This document shows, piece by piece, positions 45,126 through 53,169 of a stretch of 61,103 nt of DNA. How positions within the stretch are numbered: the stretch's first letter is position 1; every line of letters begins with the position of its first letter. Source of the DNA: Acetobacter tropicalis (GTDB lineage Bacteria; Pseudomonadota; Alphaproteobacteria; Acetobacterales; Acetobacteraceae); assembly GCF_001580915.1 (NCBI RefSeq), contig NZ_LHZQ01000208.1, positions 1-61,103 on the forward strand, given 5' to 3'. The position numbers were made by a program, and so were the translations under genes. A model generated the notes under the pieces. The model worked only from the letters and a program-made list of their open reading frames with translations. It was not told where the DNA came from and ran no database searches.

Positions 45126-46282
45126 AACAGTCTGATTTTCCTGAACGATTTGCAAAACCCATTGCAGATTTTGCCAGTGCGGGTAATCTGGCCGCCATTC
45201 CGGCCACGCAGGCCGCAGCGGGAGATGGCACGGCATCCATCTCTCTTGGTTTCCCGCCAGAAACGTTTATCGGCCGGTCTGCCGGGGGTGTGCCGCCGCG
45301 TGGGCAGGACATGAACGGTTTTCTACACCGCCTGTCCGCCGTGTTGCAGGCCTATCAGGCCGGCATGATCGGGCAGTATGATGCCACGTTCGCATCCCAC
45401 ATTGGCGGTTATCCCGCAGGGGCGGTTGTGGCGGGGGCCTCACCCGGCACGTTCTGGGTTTCCATGGCTGAAAACAACATGACCACGCCCGCTGCAAACG
45501 GGGCTGCGTGGCAAAACCTGTTTGCACAGTATCTCCCTCTTGCCGGTGGAAAATTGCAGGGCTCCCTTGCCATAGGCAACACCTATTCCTTTGATGCCAC
45601 GGGCGGATACAGCGTGCTGTATCGCCTCTCCTCCGTGGGGTCTGATGGTGTGCTGGATGTTTATTCCAATGTGGGAGGCACCCGTATCAATGTGGCGCGT
45701 ATCAGTGCGGATGGTTCCATTTCCATATTTGGCGGTGGTCATTTTTCAGAAAATGGGCAACGGGTGGCCACGCAAAGCTGGGCGAACGGCCAGTTTGCCA
45801 CACCGGCCTGGGCCAATGCCCAATTTGCTACACCATCATGGGTCAGTTCCCAGTTCGCCCAGTCTTCGTGGGTCAGTTCACAATTCGCAACATCTGCGTG
45901 GGTAAACGCCCAGTTTGCAACAAGTGCCTGGGTCTCGGCACAGTTTGCAACATCCTCATGGGTGAACAGCACGTTTGAGCGTGCAGGCGTGTGTCTGACA
46001 ACGTCAAACTACATCAATGATTTTTATACAAATGATGATCGAGTTATTAACCTGCCATATGGCAACATGATGCAGTGTTTCAATGTGCAGAATGTTTCCT
46101 CCGGGCGTATCACCTTTCCGGTGGCGTTCTCCGGCGCGCCACAATCCATTCAGGTGCAGGCGGTTACTGGCGGGGTTATCTCGCACTATCATTGCGTGTG
46201 GGAACCGGACGCCGCAGGCTTCACCCTTAATCTGTATGGCTCCTACAATGCCATTTACGTTCAGGCAAAAGGAAAGAAATGA
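45122..46282 (+). CDS. Tail fibre with decapeptide repeats
   Basis: 386 aa, overlapping the previous stop. The N-terminal adaptor domain (FPERFAKPIADFASAGNLAA, RSAGGVPPRGQDMNGFLHRL) is followed by a beta region. Residues 220-289 then hold seven 10-residue repeats of the form W-(A/V)-(N/S)-x-Q-F-A-T-x-x. A C-terminal beta domain comes last (GRITFPVAFSGAPQSIQVQA). The repeats probably form a trimeric shaft. It is the first of several fibre genes and likely determines host range. Confidence 0.8.
   Translation: MKQSDFPERFAKPIADFASAGNLAAIPATQAAAGDGTASISLGFPPETFIGRSAGGVPPRGQDMNGFLHRLSAVLQAYQAGMIGQYDATFASHIGGYPAGAVVAGASPGTFWVSMAENNMTTPAANGAAWQNLFAQYLPLAGGKLQGSLAIGNTYSFDATGGYSVLYRLSSVGSDGVLDVYSNVGGTRINVARISADGSISIFGGGHFSENGQRVATQSWANGQFATPAWANAQFATPSWVSSQFAQSSWVSSQFATSAWVNAQFATSAWVSAQFATSSWVNSTFERAGVCLTTSNYINDFYTNDDRVINLPYGNMMQCFNVQNVSSGRITFPVAFSGAPQSIQVQAVTGGVISHYHCVWEPDAAGFTLNLYGSYNAIYVQAKGKK
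45779..45988 (+). repeat. Seven 30-bp repeats in the fibre gene
   Basis: Each unit encodes ten residues starting with Trp, for example WANAQFATPS and WVSSQFATSA. Units differ at DNA level, so the repeat is old rather than recently expanded; the seventh unit (WVNSTFERAG) is divergent. Confidence 0.9.
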
Positions 46283-46908
46283 GCATGACAGAGAATGTTC
46301 TTTCCAGTGTGCCTTTTTCCACACTAGCGCAGACACAGGTGCAGGCAGCCTATCCCGCCCGTTATTACGCCGGGTATGATACCGCCGCCACCCAACCCAC
46401 CCCCGTTACCGCGTGGTATGATACTTGGAGCATGAGCAGCGTGGATGGTTTGCCGCCTGCCAGTCAGCTTCTAGCCGTTAGCTCCGCAGACTGGGCCAAT
46501 ACCACCGGCTTTCGTCTACCGGCCGGAAAAGCCGTGCAGAATGGCGCGATTGTGGATTACACGGCTCCACCCCTACCTCTTGCCACACAGGCTGCACGCG
46601 TCTTGCAACAGGCCGCCAGCACAAGCTGGGCCACTTACGGTATGTATGGGGAAACGCCCCCGGTTGTGTGGCAGAGCTATCTTGCCAGCCTGCGTGCTTT
46701 GGCAAACGGCACAGACACAACCAGCACGCAGCTTCCCACTCCACCGGACATCAGCGCTGCGGCATTCTCTGCGACCACGCATAAGGCTTCGTTTGTTCAG
46801 GAAACAGCTCCTGAACACAAAAGCGTCTCAAACGGTCCGGACATGCCTGATGTGTCTGCCATGCGTCCGTCACGCGCAGCGTCTATCGTCGCCGGGCAGG
46901 GAGCATGA
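46279..46908 (+). CDS. Tail fibre-associated protein
   Basis: 209 aa, overlapping the previous stop. Contains AAYPARYYAGYDTAATQPTP, PVTAWYDTWSMSSVDGLPPA, then AQAARVLQQAASTSWATYG-like helix. This resembles fibre-assembly (gpG-like) chaperones, which often follow a fibre gene. The last 60 residues are disordered. Role inferred from position. Confidence 0.6.
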   Translation: MSMTENVLSSVPFSTLAQTQVQAAYPARYYAGYDTAATQPTPVTAWYDTWSMSSVDGLPPASQLLAVSSADWANTTGFRLPAGKAVQNGAIVDYTAPPLPLATQAARVLQQAASTSWATYGMYGETPPVVWQSYLASLRALANGTDTTSTQLPTPPDISAAAFSATTHKASFVQETAPEHKSVSNGPDMPDVSAMRPSRAASIVAGQGA

Positions 46909-47432
46909 TTGCTCCATTACCTTCCAGCGGCTGGCACCCTGCACCGGGCCGCACCATACCTGTGGTTGTACCCGCTAGCCTCCGCCTGCGCGGGCTGCTA
47001 GGGCAGGCGGTTACAGTGTCATGGTCGCCAAAATCCAGTGCAGATACGTTGGATTTTACCCTGGATACCTCGGAATGGCTGCACGGGACAGGTGATTACC
47101 TTGCCAGTGTTGCGGCCAGCGTAACCACTGCCGCGGGGCAGAAGACGGATATGCGCGTGCTGTGGGCCACGCTGGTCAATGGTATGGCGTGTTTGTTTCT
47201 AAGTGGCGGTATTCCCGGCACGGTGCAGACCGTTCTGGTGAGCATCACCACGCAGCAGGGGCGCAGCCTCAGCCAGCCGGTTGCCATCGCCATTTTGTCC
47301 ACCAGCCCTGCAACACCGCCTGCTACAGCACCCAGCCTGCCAGATGGCACACCCGTACCCCCCAATGCCCTTGCGCTTTCCCAGTCGGTTATTCTGACCA
47401 CGGAAAGCGGAAAACCCTATCTTCTAGCCTGA
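46905..47432 (+). CDS. Fibre-tail adaptor-type protein
   Basis: 175 aa, ATGA overlap with the preceding gene. Ig-like beta pattern: LRGLLGQAVTVSWSPKSSAD, DTLDFTLDTSEWL, VSITTQQGRSLSQPVAIAIL. Small proteins like this connect fibres to the baseplate in related phages. No catalytic motif. Role inferred. Confidence 0.6.
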   Translation: MIAPLPSSGWHPAPGRTIPVVVPASLRLRGLLGQAVTVSWSPKSSADTLDFTLDTSEWLHGTGDYLASVAASVTTAAGQKTDMRVLWATLVNGMACLFLSGGIPGTVQTVLVSITTQQGRSLSQPVAIAILSTSPATPPATAPSLPDGTPVPPNALALSQSVILTTESGKPYLLA

Positions 47433-47446
47433 AGGACACAAAACCC

Positions 47447-48007
47447 ATGTCCGGGTCTTCCACCACGGCAGCCACCTTGAGTGGCACGCCGCTTTCCGCG
47501 TTGCCTGTGCAGGCCCAGCCTGCGGCAACTGATCTTGTTTTTGGTATTTTCAACGGGCAGGGGCAGTTTGTGCCCCAGGGCAAGATCTGGTCCGGCGCGG
47601 TTGATAAAACTGGTGATACACTCTCCGGTTTGCTGGCCTGTCCTCTTGCCCCATCTGCCCCTGCGCACCTGGCCAACAAAGCCTATGTAGATGCCATGAG
47701 CGGGCAGGTGCAGGGGGCAGTCTCCACCCTTGTGACACAGGCGCAGGATGCCGCAACACAGGCCGGGCAGGCGGCCTTTGGCGCGGCGGGGGCGGCTGCC
47801 ACCATTGTGGATGCACAAAAAGGCACCCCCAACGGGCTTGCGGCACTTTCCGCATCCGGCAACCTGCTTCTGGGTGGGCTGGAGTGTCTGGGGGTGCGGA
47901 ATGGCCATGTGCTGATGGCGCTTGAACTCCCCACGTCAGACCCCGGAGTGGCAGGCGCGTGGTGGAATAATGGCGGCTATATCTGCATCTCTCAGGGAAA
48001 CACATGA
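47447..48007 (+). CDS. Tail fibre-like protein
   Basis: 186 aa from the ATG at 47447 (GAAGGA ahead). Contains PQGKIWSGAVDKTGDTLSGL, APAHLANKAYVDAMSGQVQG and DAATQAGQAAFGAAGAAATI, the NKAYVD-type segment found in many tail fibre N-termini, followed by a coiled stretch and a C-terminal WWNNGGYICISQG. Its stop overlaps the next, larger fibre gene. Possibly the base of a split fibre. Confidence 0.7.
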   Translation: MSGSSTTAATLSGTPLSALPVQAQPAATDLVFGIFNGQGQFVPQGKIWSGAVDKTGDTLSGLLACPLAPSAPAHLANKAYVDAMSGQVQGAVSTLVTQAQDAATQAGQAAFGAAGAAATIVDAQKGTPNGLAALSASGNLLLGGLECLGVRNGHVLMALELPTSDPGVAGAWWNNGGYICISQGNT

Positions 48008-50595
48008 GCATGGCACCTGTTCTTAAAACCCGTATCCTGCTTAGTGCGTGTTCCGGGCTGCTGCTGGTTTGGTCTGTGCATACATTTGCAGCCCCGCGCC
48101 CCAATCATCTGCTTCCACAATACCAACAGAGCCACCAAGCCGCGCCAGAAATACCTCATGCGTCGGCTTCATCCTTGCGCGCCTCTTCTACTTCCGCGTT
48201 TGCTGGCAGCACCACTTTTCCCGCCCACGTTCCTTCAGAACGCTCCGGCAAAGAGGCGCTAGCACGAGGCGCGGTAAAATCTGGACGCGCGAAAGAAAGC
48301 TTGCGAACTCTTGGTGTTTCCGCACCGCTCGCCGCCACAGCCGCCACAGCCGCCACAGCCGCCACAGCCGCCACAGCCGCCACAGCCGCCACAGCCGCCA
48401 CAGCCGCCACAGCCGCCACGCCGGAAACATATGCGCCCACGCGCCCACCGGGTGGCATAGATCCTGCAACTGCTGTGCCCTTGTTGTGGCAAAACGCCAC
48501 CATCGGCCAGATAGGCGCCATGGCGGATGGCAGCGTGCAGCAGTCTGACAAGAACCAGCCCAACGGTGTTGCGGGGCTGGATGCCGCGGGGCGTTTCACG
48601 GCCCCAGTTGCGGGCGATGTCACGGCCGCCACAGCAGGCAGCGCGCTGAGTGGTGCCCTCAAGCGCCCGCTGTCCGCGCGTTTTGCCGAACAGCCAAGTG
48701 CTGGGGATTTCGGCATTACGCTGGATGGCACCAGTGATGACAGCACAGCCTTGCAGGCCGCCAAGGCAGCGGTGCCAGCGGGCAGCATGGTGCGTATTCC
48801 CGCAGGGGTTCTTCACCTCGCCACGCCCCTGCAAAGCGAGACACCAACCCTGTGGCAGATCAACGGCACCACGCTGGCAGATGGTGCCCCCATTACCAGC
48901 CTCGGCACGGATGTGATTGAAAGCACGCTTGAAGGCGGCAAGTATTTTGCACGCGGAGAAAGCCGTGCAGATATGGCCCCTGTGCTCCGTAAGGATCTGG
49001 ATGTCACCCACACGGGCGGCACCACCGGATTTGTGATGAATCTGGAAAAAGGGAACTGCACCATTCCGGCAGAAGGAGCCGCCCTGAATGATTATGTGTG
49101 GTGCCATTCTACCGTTTTGAACAGTTCCGCCTTCGGGGGCGGGCAGCATGTGGCGCAGGCCAGTCTGGCCCAGCGCCCGGCAGATGCGCTGGCCGATGGC
49201 AAGGGCTCACGCTCGCAGATCTGGGCGGGGTATGATGAAGCGCGTGATGAGACCGGGCAGGCGTCCTCTGTCGCCGGAAGCATGGTGGGGCGGGAGGTCG
49301 ATGTTTACGCCAATGGGGATGATCCCGTAGGCTGGCGTATTGGTCTGCAATTACAGATAGCCGGAACCAGTGCAGATGGCACACCCGGCAAGGTGGGCAA
49401 AGGCATTGCCATTGGCAATAATGACGCCACCAGCACATATGGTACGTTGATTGACGCCGCAGGCCGGTTTGATACCGCAGGGATTGATCTCTCCCGCAGC
49501 ACGCCCGTCAATAACGCGCCGGTGCTGAACATAGGGGCCAACCGCAACCTTGCGTTCAGTGATGATCACAAACCGCATTTTCAGTTTGATTCCGCCGCTT
49601 ATACCCTGCGCTACTGGTATGATACCGCCAACCTGCTGGCCATTGGCATGCAGGGGGATGTCACAACCAGTATCAGCAACGCTGGCAGCGGCGTGGCATG
49701 GACGCTGAACGGGCAGGCCCAGCTTGGCCTGAATTTGAGCGGCCTGAACGCACCGGAGGCCCTGCGTCTGGCAGCAGGCCAAACCCTCTCCTGGGAGCCA
49801 ACGGCTGTTGTACACAGCGGTTTTGCTAACGGGAAACTGACGGAACAGGTCGCTGCCGGTGTGGCCCGTACGCTGGATACAAGTGGGAACGAGACCCTGC
49901 CGGGCAGCCTGCAAAACAGCCAGACCATTGTCAGCCTCACCCAGCCCACGGCACCGGCCTACGTGGCCAAAGGCACCGCCGCCATCGGGCTGGACACCAC
50001 GGGCCTGACAACGCCGGAAGCCCTGCGCGTGGCGGATGGTCAGGCTATTTCATGGGAGCATACGGCATCCGTGCAAACCCGTTACGCCAGCGGCCAGTTG
50101 CAGGATAGCCAGAACGGCACCCCCCTGCGCACGCTTGATGCCAGCGGCAATGAAACCGTAACCGGCAGCACGCGCAACAGCGGTATGACCACCAGCCTGA
50201 ACAATAGCGCAGCCAGCGCCATTACGCTTACCGGCAGCGCGGGCATTGGTGTCAATCTTACAGGGCTTTCCACCTCCAATGCGCTCCGGCTTGGGGATGG
50301 TCAGAGCGTTGCGTGGGAGCCCACGGCGGTCATGACCACCGGCTACACTGCCACGGGGCTGACTGACGCCAAAGGCAGCACGCCCTTGCGCCAGCTCGAC
50401 AGTAACGGGAACGAGACCCTGGCAGGCACCATCACCCCCAATGCCGGGGTGCACCTACCCACATTCTCCCGCGCCACCATCAAGGCGCAGCCTAACCCGG
50501 CCCCCGGCGTAATGGTGTTTGACGCAGAGGATGACGCTCCGGCCATTTATACGTCTGCGGGGTGGATGCTGGTGGGTCTGAGCGCCCTACCGTAA
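48004..50595 (+). CDS. Large fibre/spike protein with an N-terminal export signal
   Basis: 863 aa, overlapping the previous stop. The N-terminus (MAPVLKTRILLSACSGLLLV, then WSVHTFAAP) reads as a Sec signal peptide, unusual for a phage fibre. Residues 110-140 are an Ala-Ala-Thr repeat encoded by 9-bp units. Then come IGQIGAMADGSVQQSDKNQ, a pectate-lyase-like entry (ADFGITLDGT-type sequence DFGITLDGTSDDSTALQAAK), and three repeats of about 80 residues near the C-terminus, each with a (S/A)WEPTA- or WEHTA-like motif. It ends with a fibre-tip-like domain. Could be displayed on the cell surface or used as a tail fibre. Confidence 0.75.
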   Translation: MSMAPVLKTRILLSACSGLLLVWSVHTFAAPRPNHLLPQYQQSHQAAPEIPHASASSLRASSTSAFAGSTTFPAHVPSERSGKEALARGAVKSGRAKESLRTLGVSAPLAATAATAATAATAATAATAATAATAATAATPETYAPTRPPGGIDPATAVPLLWQNATIGQIGAMADGSVQQSDKNQPNGVAGLDAAGRFTAPVAGDVTAATAGSALSGALKRPLSARFAEQPSAGDFGITLDGTSDDSTALQAAKAAVPAGSMVRIPAGVLHLATPLQSETPTLWQINGTTLADGAPITSLGTDVIESTLEGGKYFARGESRADMAPVLRKDLDVTHTGGTTGFVMNLEKGNCTIPAEGAALNDYVWCHSTVLNSSAFGGGQHVAQASLAQRPADALADGKGSRSQIWAGYDEARDETGQASSVAGSMVGREVDVYANGDDPVGWRIGLQLQIAGTSADGTPGKVGKGIAIGNNDATSTYGTLIDAAGRFDTAGIDLSRSTPVNNAPVLNIGANRNLAFSDDHKPHFQFDSAAYTLRYWYDTANLLAIGMQGDVTTSISNAGSGVAWTLNGQAQLGLNLSGLNAPEALRLAAGQTLSWEPTAVVHSGFANGKLTEQVAAGVARTLDTSGNETLPGSLQNSQTIVSLTQPTAPAYVAKGTAAIGLDTTGLTTPEALRVADGQAISWEHTASVQTRYASGQLQDSQNGTPLRTLDASGNETVTGSTRNSGMTTSLNNSAASAITLTGSAGIGVNLTGLSTSNALRLGDGQSVAWEPTAVMTTGYTATGLTDAKGSTPLRQLDSNGNETLAGTITPNAGVHLPTFSRATIKAQPNPAPGVMVFDAEDDAPAIYTSAGWMLVGLSALP
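48331..48420 (+). repeat. Nine-bp tandem repeat, GCCGCCACA x9 plus one variant
   Basis: Nine perfect GCCGCCACA units followed by GCCGCCACG, in frame, encoding Ala-Ala-Thr x10 in the large fibre gene. Identical units indicate recent slippage. Confidence 0.97.
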
Positions 50596-50745
50596 GGCCC
50601 GGTACGGCGGGATTTTTCATATGACTGTTTTGTGTAGTGCCACAGGCTGAGGAGGGAGCGGGGGAAGGGAACCTTGCGGAGGGGTTCTGCATTCATGTAT
50701 GGTAAGCATACCTCATAACCGTGTTTTGCAGAGCTGTAGAGCACC

Positions 50746-51171
50746 ATGAAAGCTGGAATGACCCGCACCCCCCTTCTGATAAGTCTTGCACTGGCGACCG
50801 GGCTTTCGCTCGGTCAGGCCCATGCCGCCGCCAAAACGGTCTATTTCCCTCATAACGCGGAAAGCAAGCATATGGCGGGCACTCTGGAAGGCCCGCAGAT
50901 GGCTGAATACCACCTTGCCCTGCATCAGGGGCAGGAACTGTCCGTTCTGTGCCATTCCCGCAAACGGAGCGTGTCGTTTTTCGTCAAGGACCCAGCGGGC
51001 CATCTGCTTTACACCACGGCGGATGGTGGGCTGCGGAACCACCCTTTGCATGACCACTGGCATGGCCGTGTGCCGGAAAATGGCAATTATACCGTAGGCG
51101 TTTTTCTGCATCATGGTACGGAGCGAAAAGGCCAGAACGCTTTTTACAAGCTCAACCTGAGCGCTCATTAA
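50746..51171 (+). CDS. PliG-like periplasmic lysozyme-inhibitor homologue
   Basis: 141 aa. The signal peptide ends near residue 27 (GQAHAAAK). The mature part, VYFPHNAESKHMAGTLEG, then EYHLALHQGQELSVLC, FVKDPAGHLLY and PENGNYTVGVFLHH, follows the pattern of g-type lysozyme inhibitors (PliG) and related beta-sandwich proteins. It would protect peptidoglycan in the periplasm. It lies just after the last fibre gene and ends at a strong terminator; whether it belongs to the phage-like or host part is unclear. Assignment is by pattern only. Confidence 0.6.
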   Translation: MKAGMTRTPLLISLALATGLSLGQAHAAAKTVYFPHNAESKHMAGTLEGPQMAEYHLALHQGQELSVLCHSRKRSVSFFVKDPAGHLLYTTADGGLRNHPLHDHWHGRVPENGNYTVGVFLHHGTERKGQNAFYKLNLSAH

Positions 51172-51214
51172 AGGCTGCCTGAGCGCACATTTCCTCTCTG
51201 TATGGTTCCTATAC

Positions 51215-51249
51215 ACGCCCTTCTTCCGCCAAACGGCGGGGAAGGGCGT
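51215..51249 (+). terminator. Hairpin terminator after the PliG-like gene
   Basis: ACGCCCTTC / GAAGGGCGT stem with inner CCGCC / GGCGG pairing, followed by TTTG. Confidence 0.7.
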
Positions 51250-51378
51250 TTGTGCTCGCCCATGCCCTGCGGCCATGCCGTGCGTGAGGCGGACTTCTGC
51301 CGCTGCCTGTGATACATCGCCCGCAGGTGGCTCCCGTCTTCAGGAGGGGCCGCTGGTATGACAGGAGCGGGGGAGCGA

Positions 51379-51810
51379 ATGGAGAAGTCCTTCAAGGCCA
51401 TGCTGGACAGGGCGAATGAAAGTGTAGCTGTCAAAATGACCATGCTGTTTGGCAGCATCTGGTGCGTTTATGTGTTTTTCCTGTTCTCTCTTGTGCCGGT
51501 TCTTGTTCCGGCATGGCAGAATACTCTGCTTTATATCAGCAACTGTATTCAGCTTGTGGCGTTACCAGCGTTAATGGTGGGCAATGCCGTGCTCAGCCGT
51601 GGGGCGGACCGTCGTGCTGCGGAGGATCATCAGGCGCTGCTTGAAATCCTTTCAGATGTTCGGGAAGAACTGGCAGACCTGCGGGCCAAAACGGCAGGGC
51701 TTGCGCAAAGTACCTCTGCTGCCCTTGCCCGCCCGCAGTTGGAGAATCTCTCCATTTCTGACCAGACGTTTCTGGATGTGAATGACAAGGGTGAAGAAAC
51801 ACCCGGCTAG
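51379..51810 (+). CDS. Small two-helix membrane protein
   Basis: 143 aa from the ATG at 51379 (GGGGGAG ahead). Two transmembrane segments (about residues 22-45 and 52-72) are followed by an acidic coiled coil (ADRRAAEDHQALLEILSDVR). The layout recalls DUF1003 or low-affinity iron-permease-like small proteins, without a decisive motif. It precedes the antiporter by about 100 bp on the same strand. Confidence 0.65.
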   Translation: MEKSFKAMLDRANESVAVKMTMLFGSIWCVYVFFLFSLVPVLVPAWQNTLLYISNCIQLVALPALMVGNAVLSRGADRRAAEDHQALLEILSDVREELADLRAKTAGLAQSTSAALARPQLENLSISDQTFLDVNDKGEETPG

Positions 51811-51912
51811 GCACTCGCCTGCAGGCAAATAGAGGGTAGAGAGAACCATGCACCATCAGGCGGCCCCGGCAGTGGCGCTTTATCCTCTGCTCCGTGGTGA
51901 AAGGGCCGTAGC

Positions 51913-53169
51913 ATGACCTCCCTTGGCCTGTTTGCCGTTGTCATTACCCTCTCCACGGTTTTTGGCATTATCAATCATCGGCTGTTGCGGCTGCCCCTTA
52001 CGGTGGGGGTTCTGGTTATCTCCCTGCTGGTATCAGGCGTTCTGGTGCTGGCAGATATCTTCATGCCGTGGCGCGGCGCGCATATGGCCCACCAGCTTCT
52101 GGCCCAGATTGATATGCCAACCAGCCTGATGCAGGGCGCATTGGCCTTCCTGCTGTTTGCCGGGGCGCTGGGGGTGGATATGCACTACCTCCTGCTGCGT
52201 AAGTTCTCGGTTATTGCGCTGGCCATTCTGGGCACGTTTCTGGCGGTTATTCTGTTTGCATCCGGCATATGGGGCGTGTTCCGGCTGGTGGGGCTTTCAG
52301 TCTCTCCCGCATGGTGCGTGGTGCTGGGGGCCGTTCTTGCGCCAACAGATCCGGTTTCCGTGGTGGGCATGTTGCGCAGGCTGGGCCTGCCGGGGCCGGT
52401 TCAGGCCCTATTTGCAGGGGAAAGCCTGCTGAATGACGGCGTGGGCGTGGTGATTTTCACCGTGGCGCTAGGTGTTGCGCATGAAGATCATCCCCCGTCC
52501 ATCGTGCATCTGGCGGAAGCCTTTGCGCTGGAGGCCGGAGGGGGCGTTGTGCTGGGCCTTGCCTCCGGGTGGCTGGCTGTGCGGGCCTTACGGCTGGTGA
52601 AAGATGCCCATCTTGAACTGCTTATCTCTCTGGCCCTGTGCAGCAGTGCATACAGTCTGGCAGGTGCATGGGGGCTTTCCGGCCCCATAGCGGTGGTGAT
52701 GGCGGGTTTTATGCTTGCGGCACCACGCACGCAGGCCATGATCTCCGCGCAGGGCCGCAAGGATATGCGGCTGTTCTGGTCGCTGGTGGACGAGATCCTG
52801 AACATTATGCTGTTTGTGCTGATAGGGTTTCAGGTGCTCAATGTTGCCTTCAACGTGCCGTTGCTGATGGCCATGGCGCTGGCGGTGCCGCTCTCCATTC
52901 TGGCACGTGGGCTGAGTGTGCTGCTGGCCATGCTGCCCGTTTATGTCAGCCGGCAGGACCGCATGGGCGTTCTGGCCGTGTTGACATGGGGCGGCCTGCG
53001 CGGGGGTATTTCTGTCTCGCTGGCGCTCAGCCTGCCAGAAGGCCCCATGCGCGACATCTTGATGGGAGTCTGTTATGCGGTGGTCGTGTTTACCATTCTT
53101 GTGCAAGGGCTAAGCATCGGCCCCGTGGTGCGCAAATTCCATTCTTCTGAACAGGAAAGCTCTGCCTGA
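51913..53169 (+). CDS. CPA1-type Na+/H+ antiporter
   Basis: 418 aa, about 12 membrane segments. Diagnostic motifs: LAPTDPVSVVGMLRR and GESLLNDGVGVVIFTVALG, the ion-binding regions of the NhaP/CPA1 family, and WGGLRGGISVSLALSLP near the end. Exchanges Na+ or K+ for protons across the inner membrane. Its stop shares a base with the start of the TonB receptor gene (TGATG), so the two are coupled, an unusual pairing. Confidence 0.93.
   Translation: MTSLGLFAVVITLSTVFGIINHRLLRLPLTVGVLVISLLVSGVLVLADIFMPWRGAHMAHQLLAQIDMPTSLMQGALAFLLFAGALGVDMHYLLLRKFSVIALAILGTFLAVILFASGIWGVFRLVGLSVSPAWCVVLGAVLAPTDPVSVVGMLRRLGLPGPVQALFAGESLLNDGVGVVIFTVALGVAHEDHPPSIVHLAEAFALEAGGGVVLGLASGWLAVRALRLVKDAHLELLISLALCSSAYSLAGAWGLSGPIAVVMAGFMLAAPRTQAMISAQGRKDMRLFWSLVDEILNIMLFVLIGFQVLNVAFNVPLLMAMALAVPLSILARGLSVLLAMLPVYVSRQDRMGVLAVLTWGGLRGGISVSLALSLPEGPMRDILMGVCYAVVVFTILVQGLSIGPVVRKFHSSEQESSA

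Noticed and set aside
51172..51912. TPP or other vitamin riboswitch ahead of the salvage-like cluster
   Set aside because: No CTGAGA / ACCTGA-type thi-box pattern seen; only a terminator hairpin at 51215-51249.
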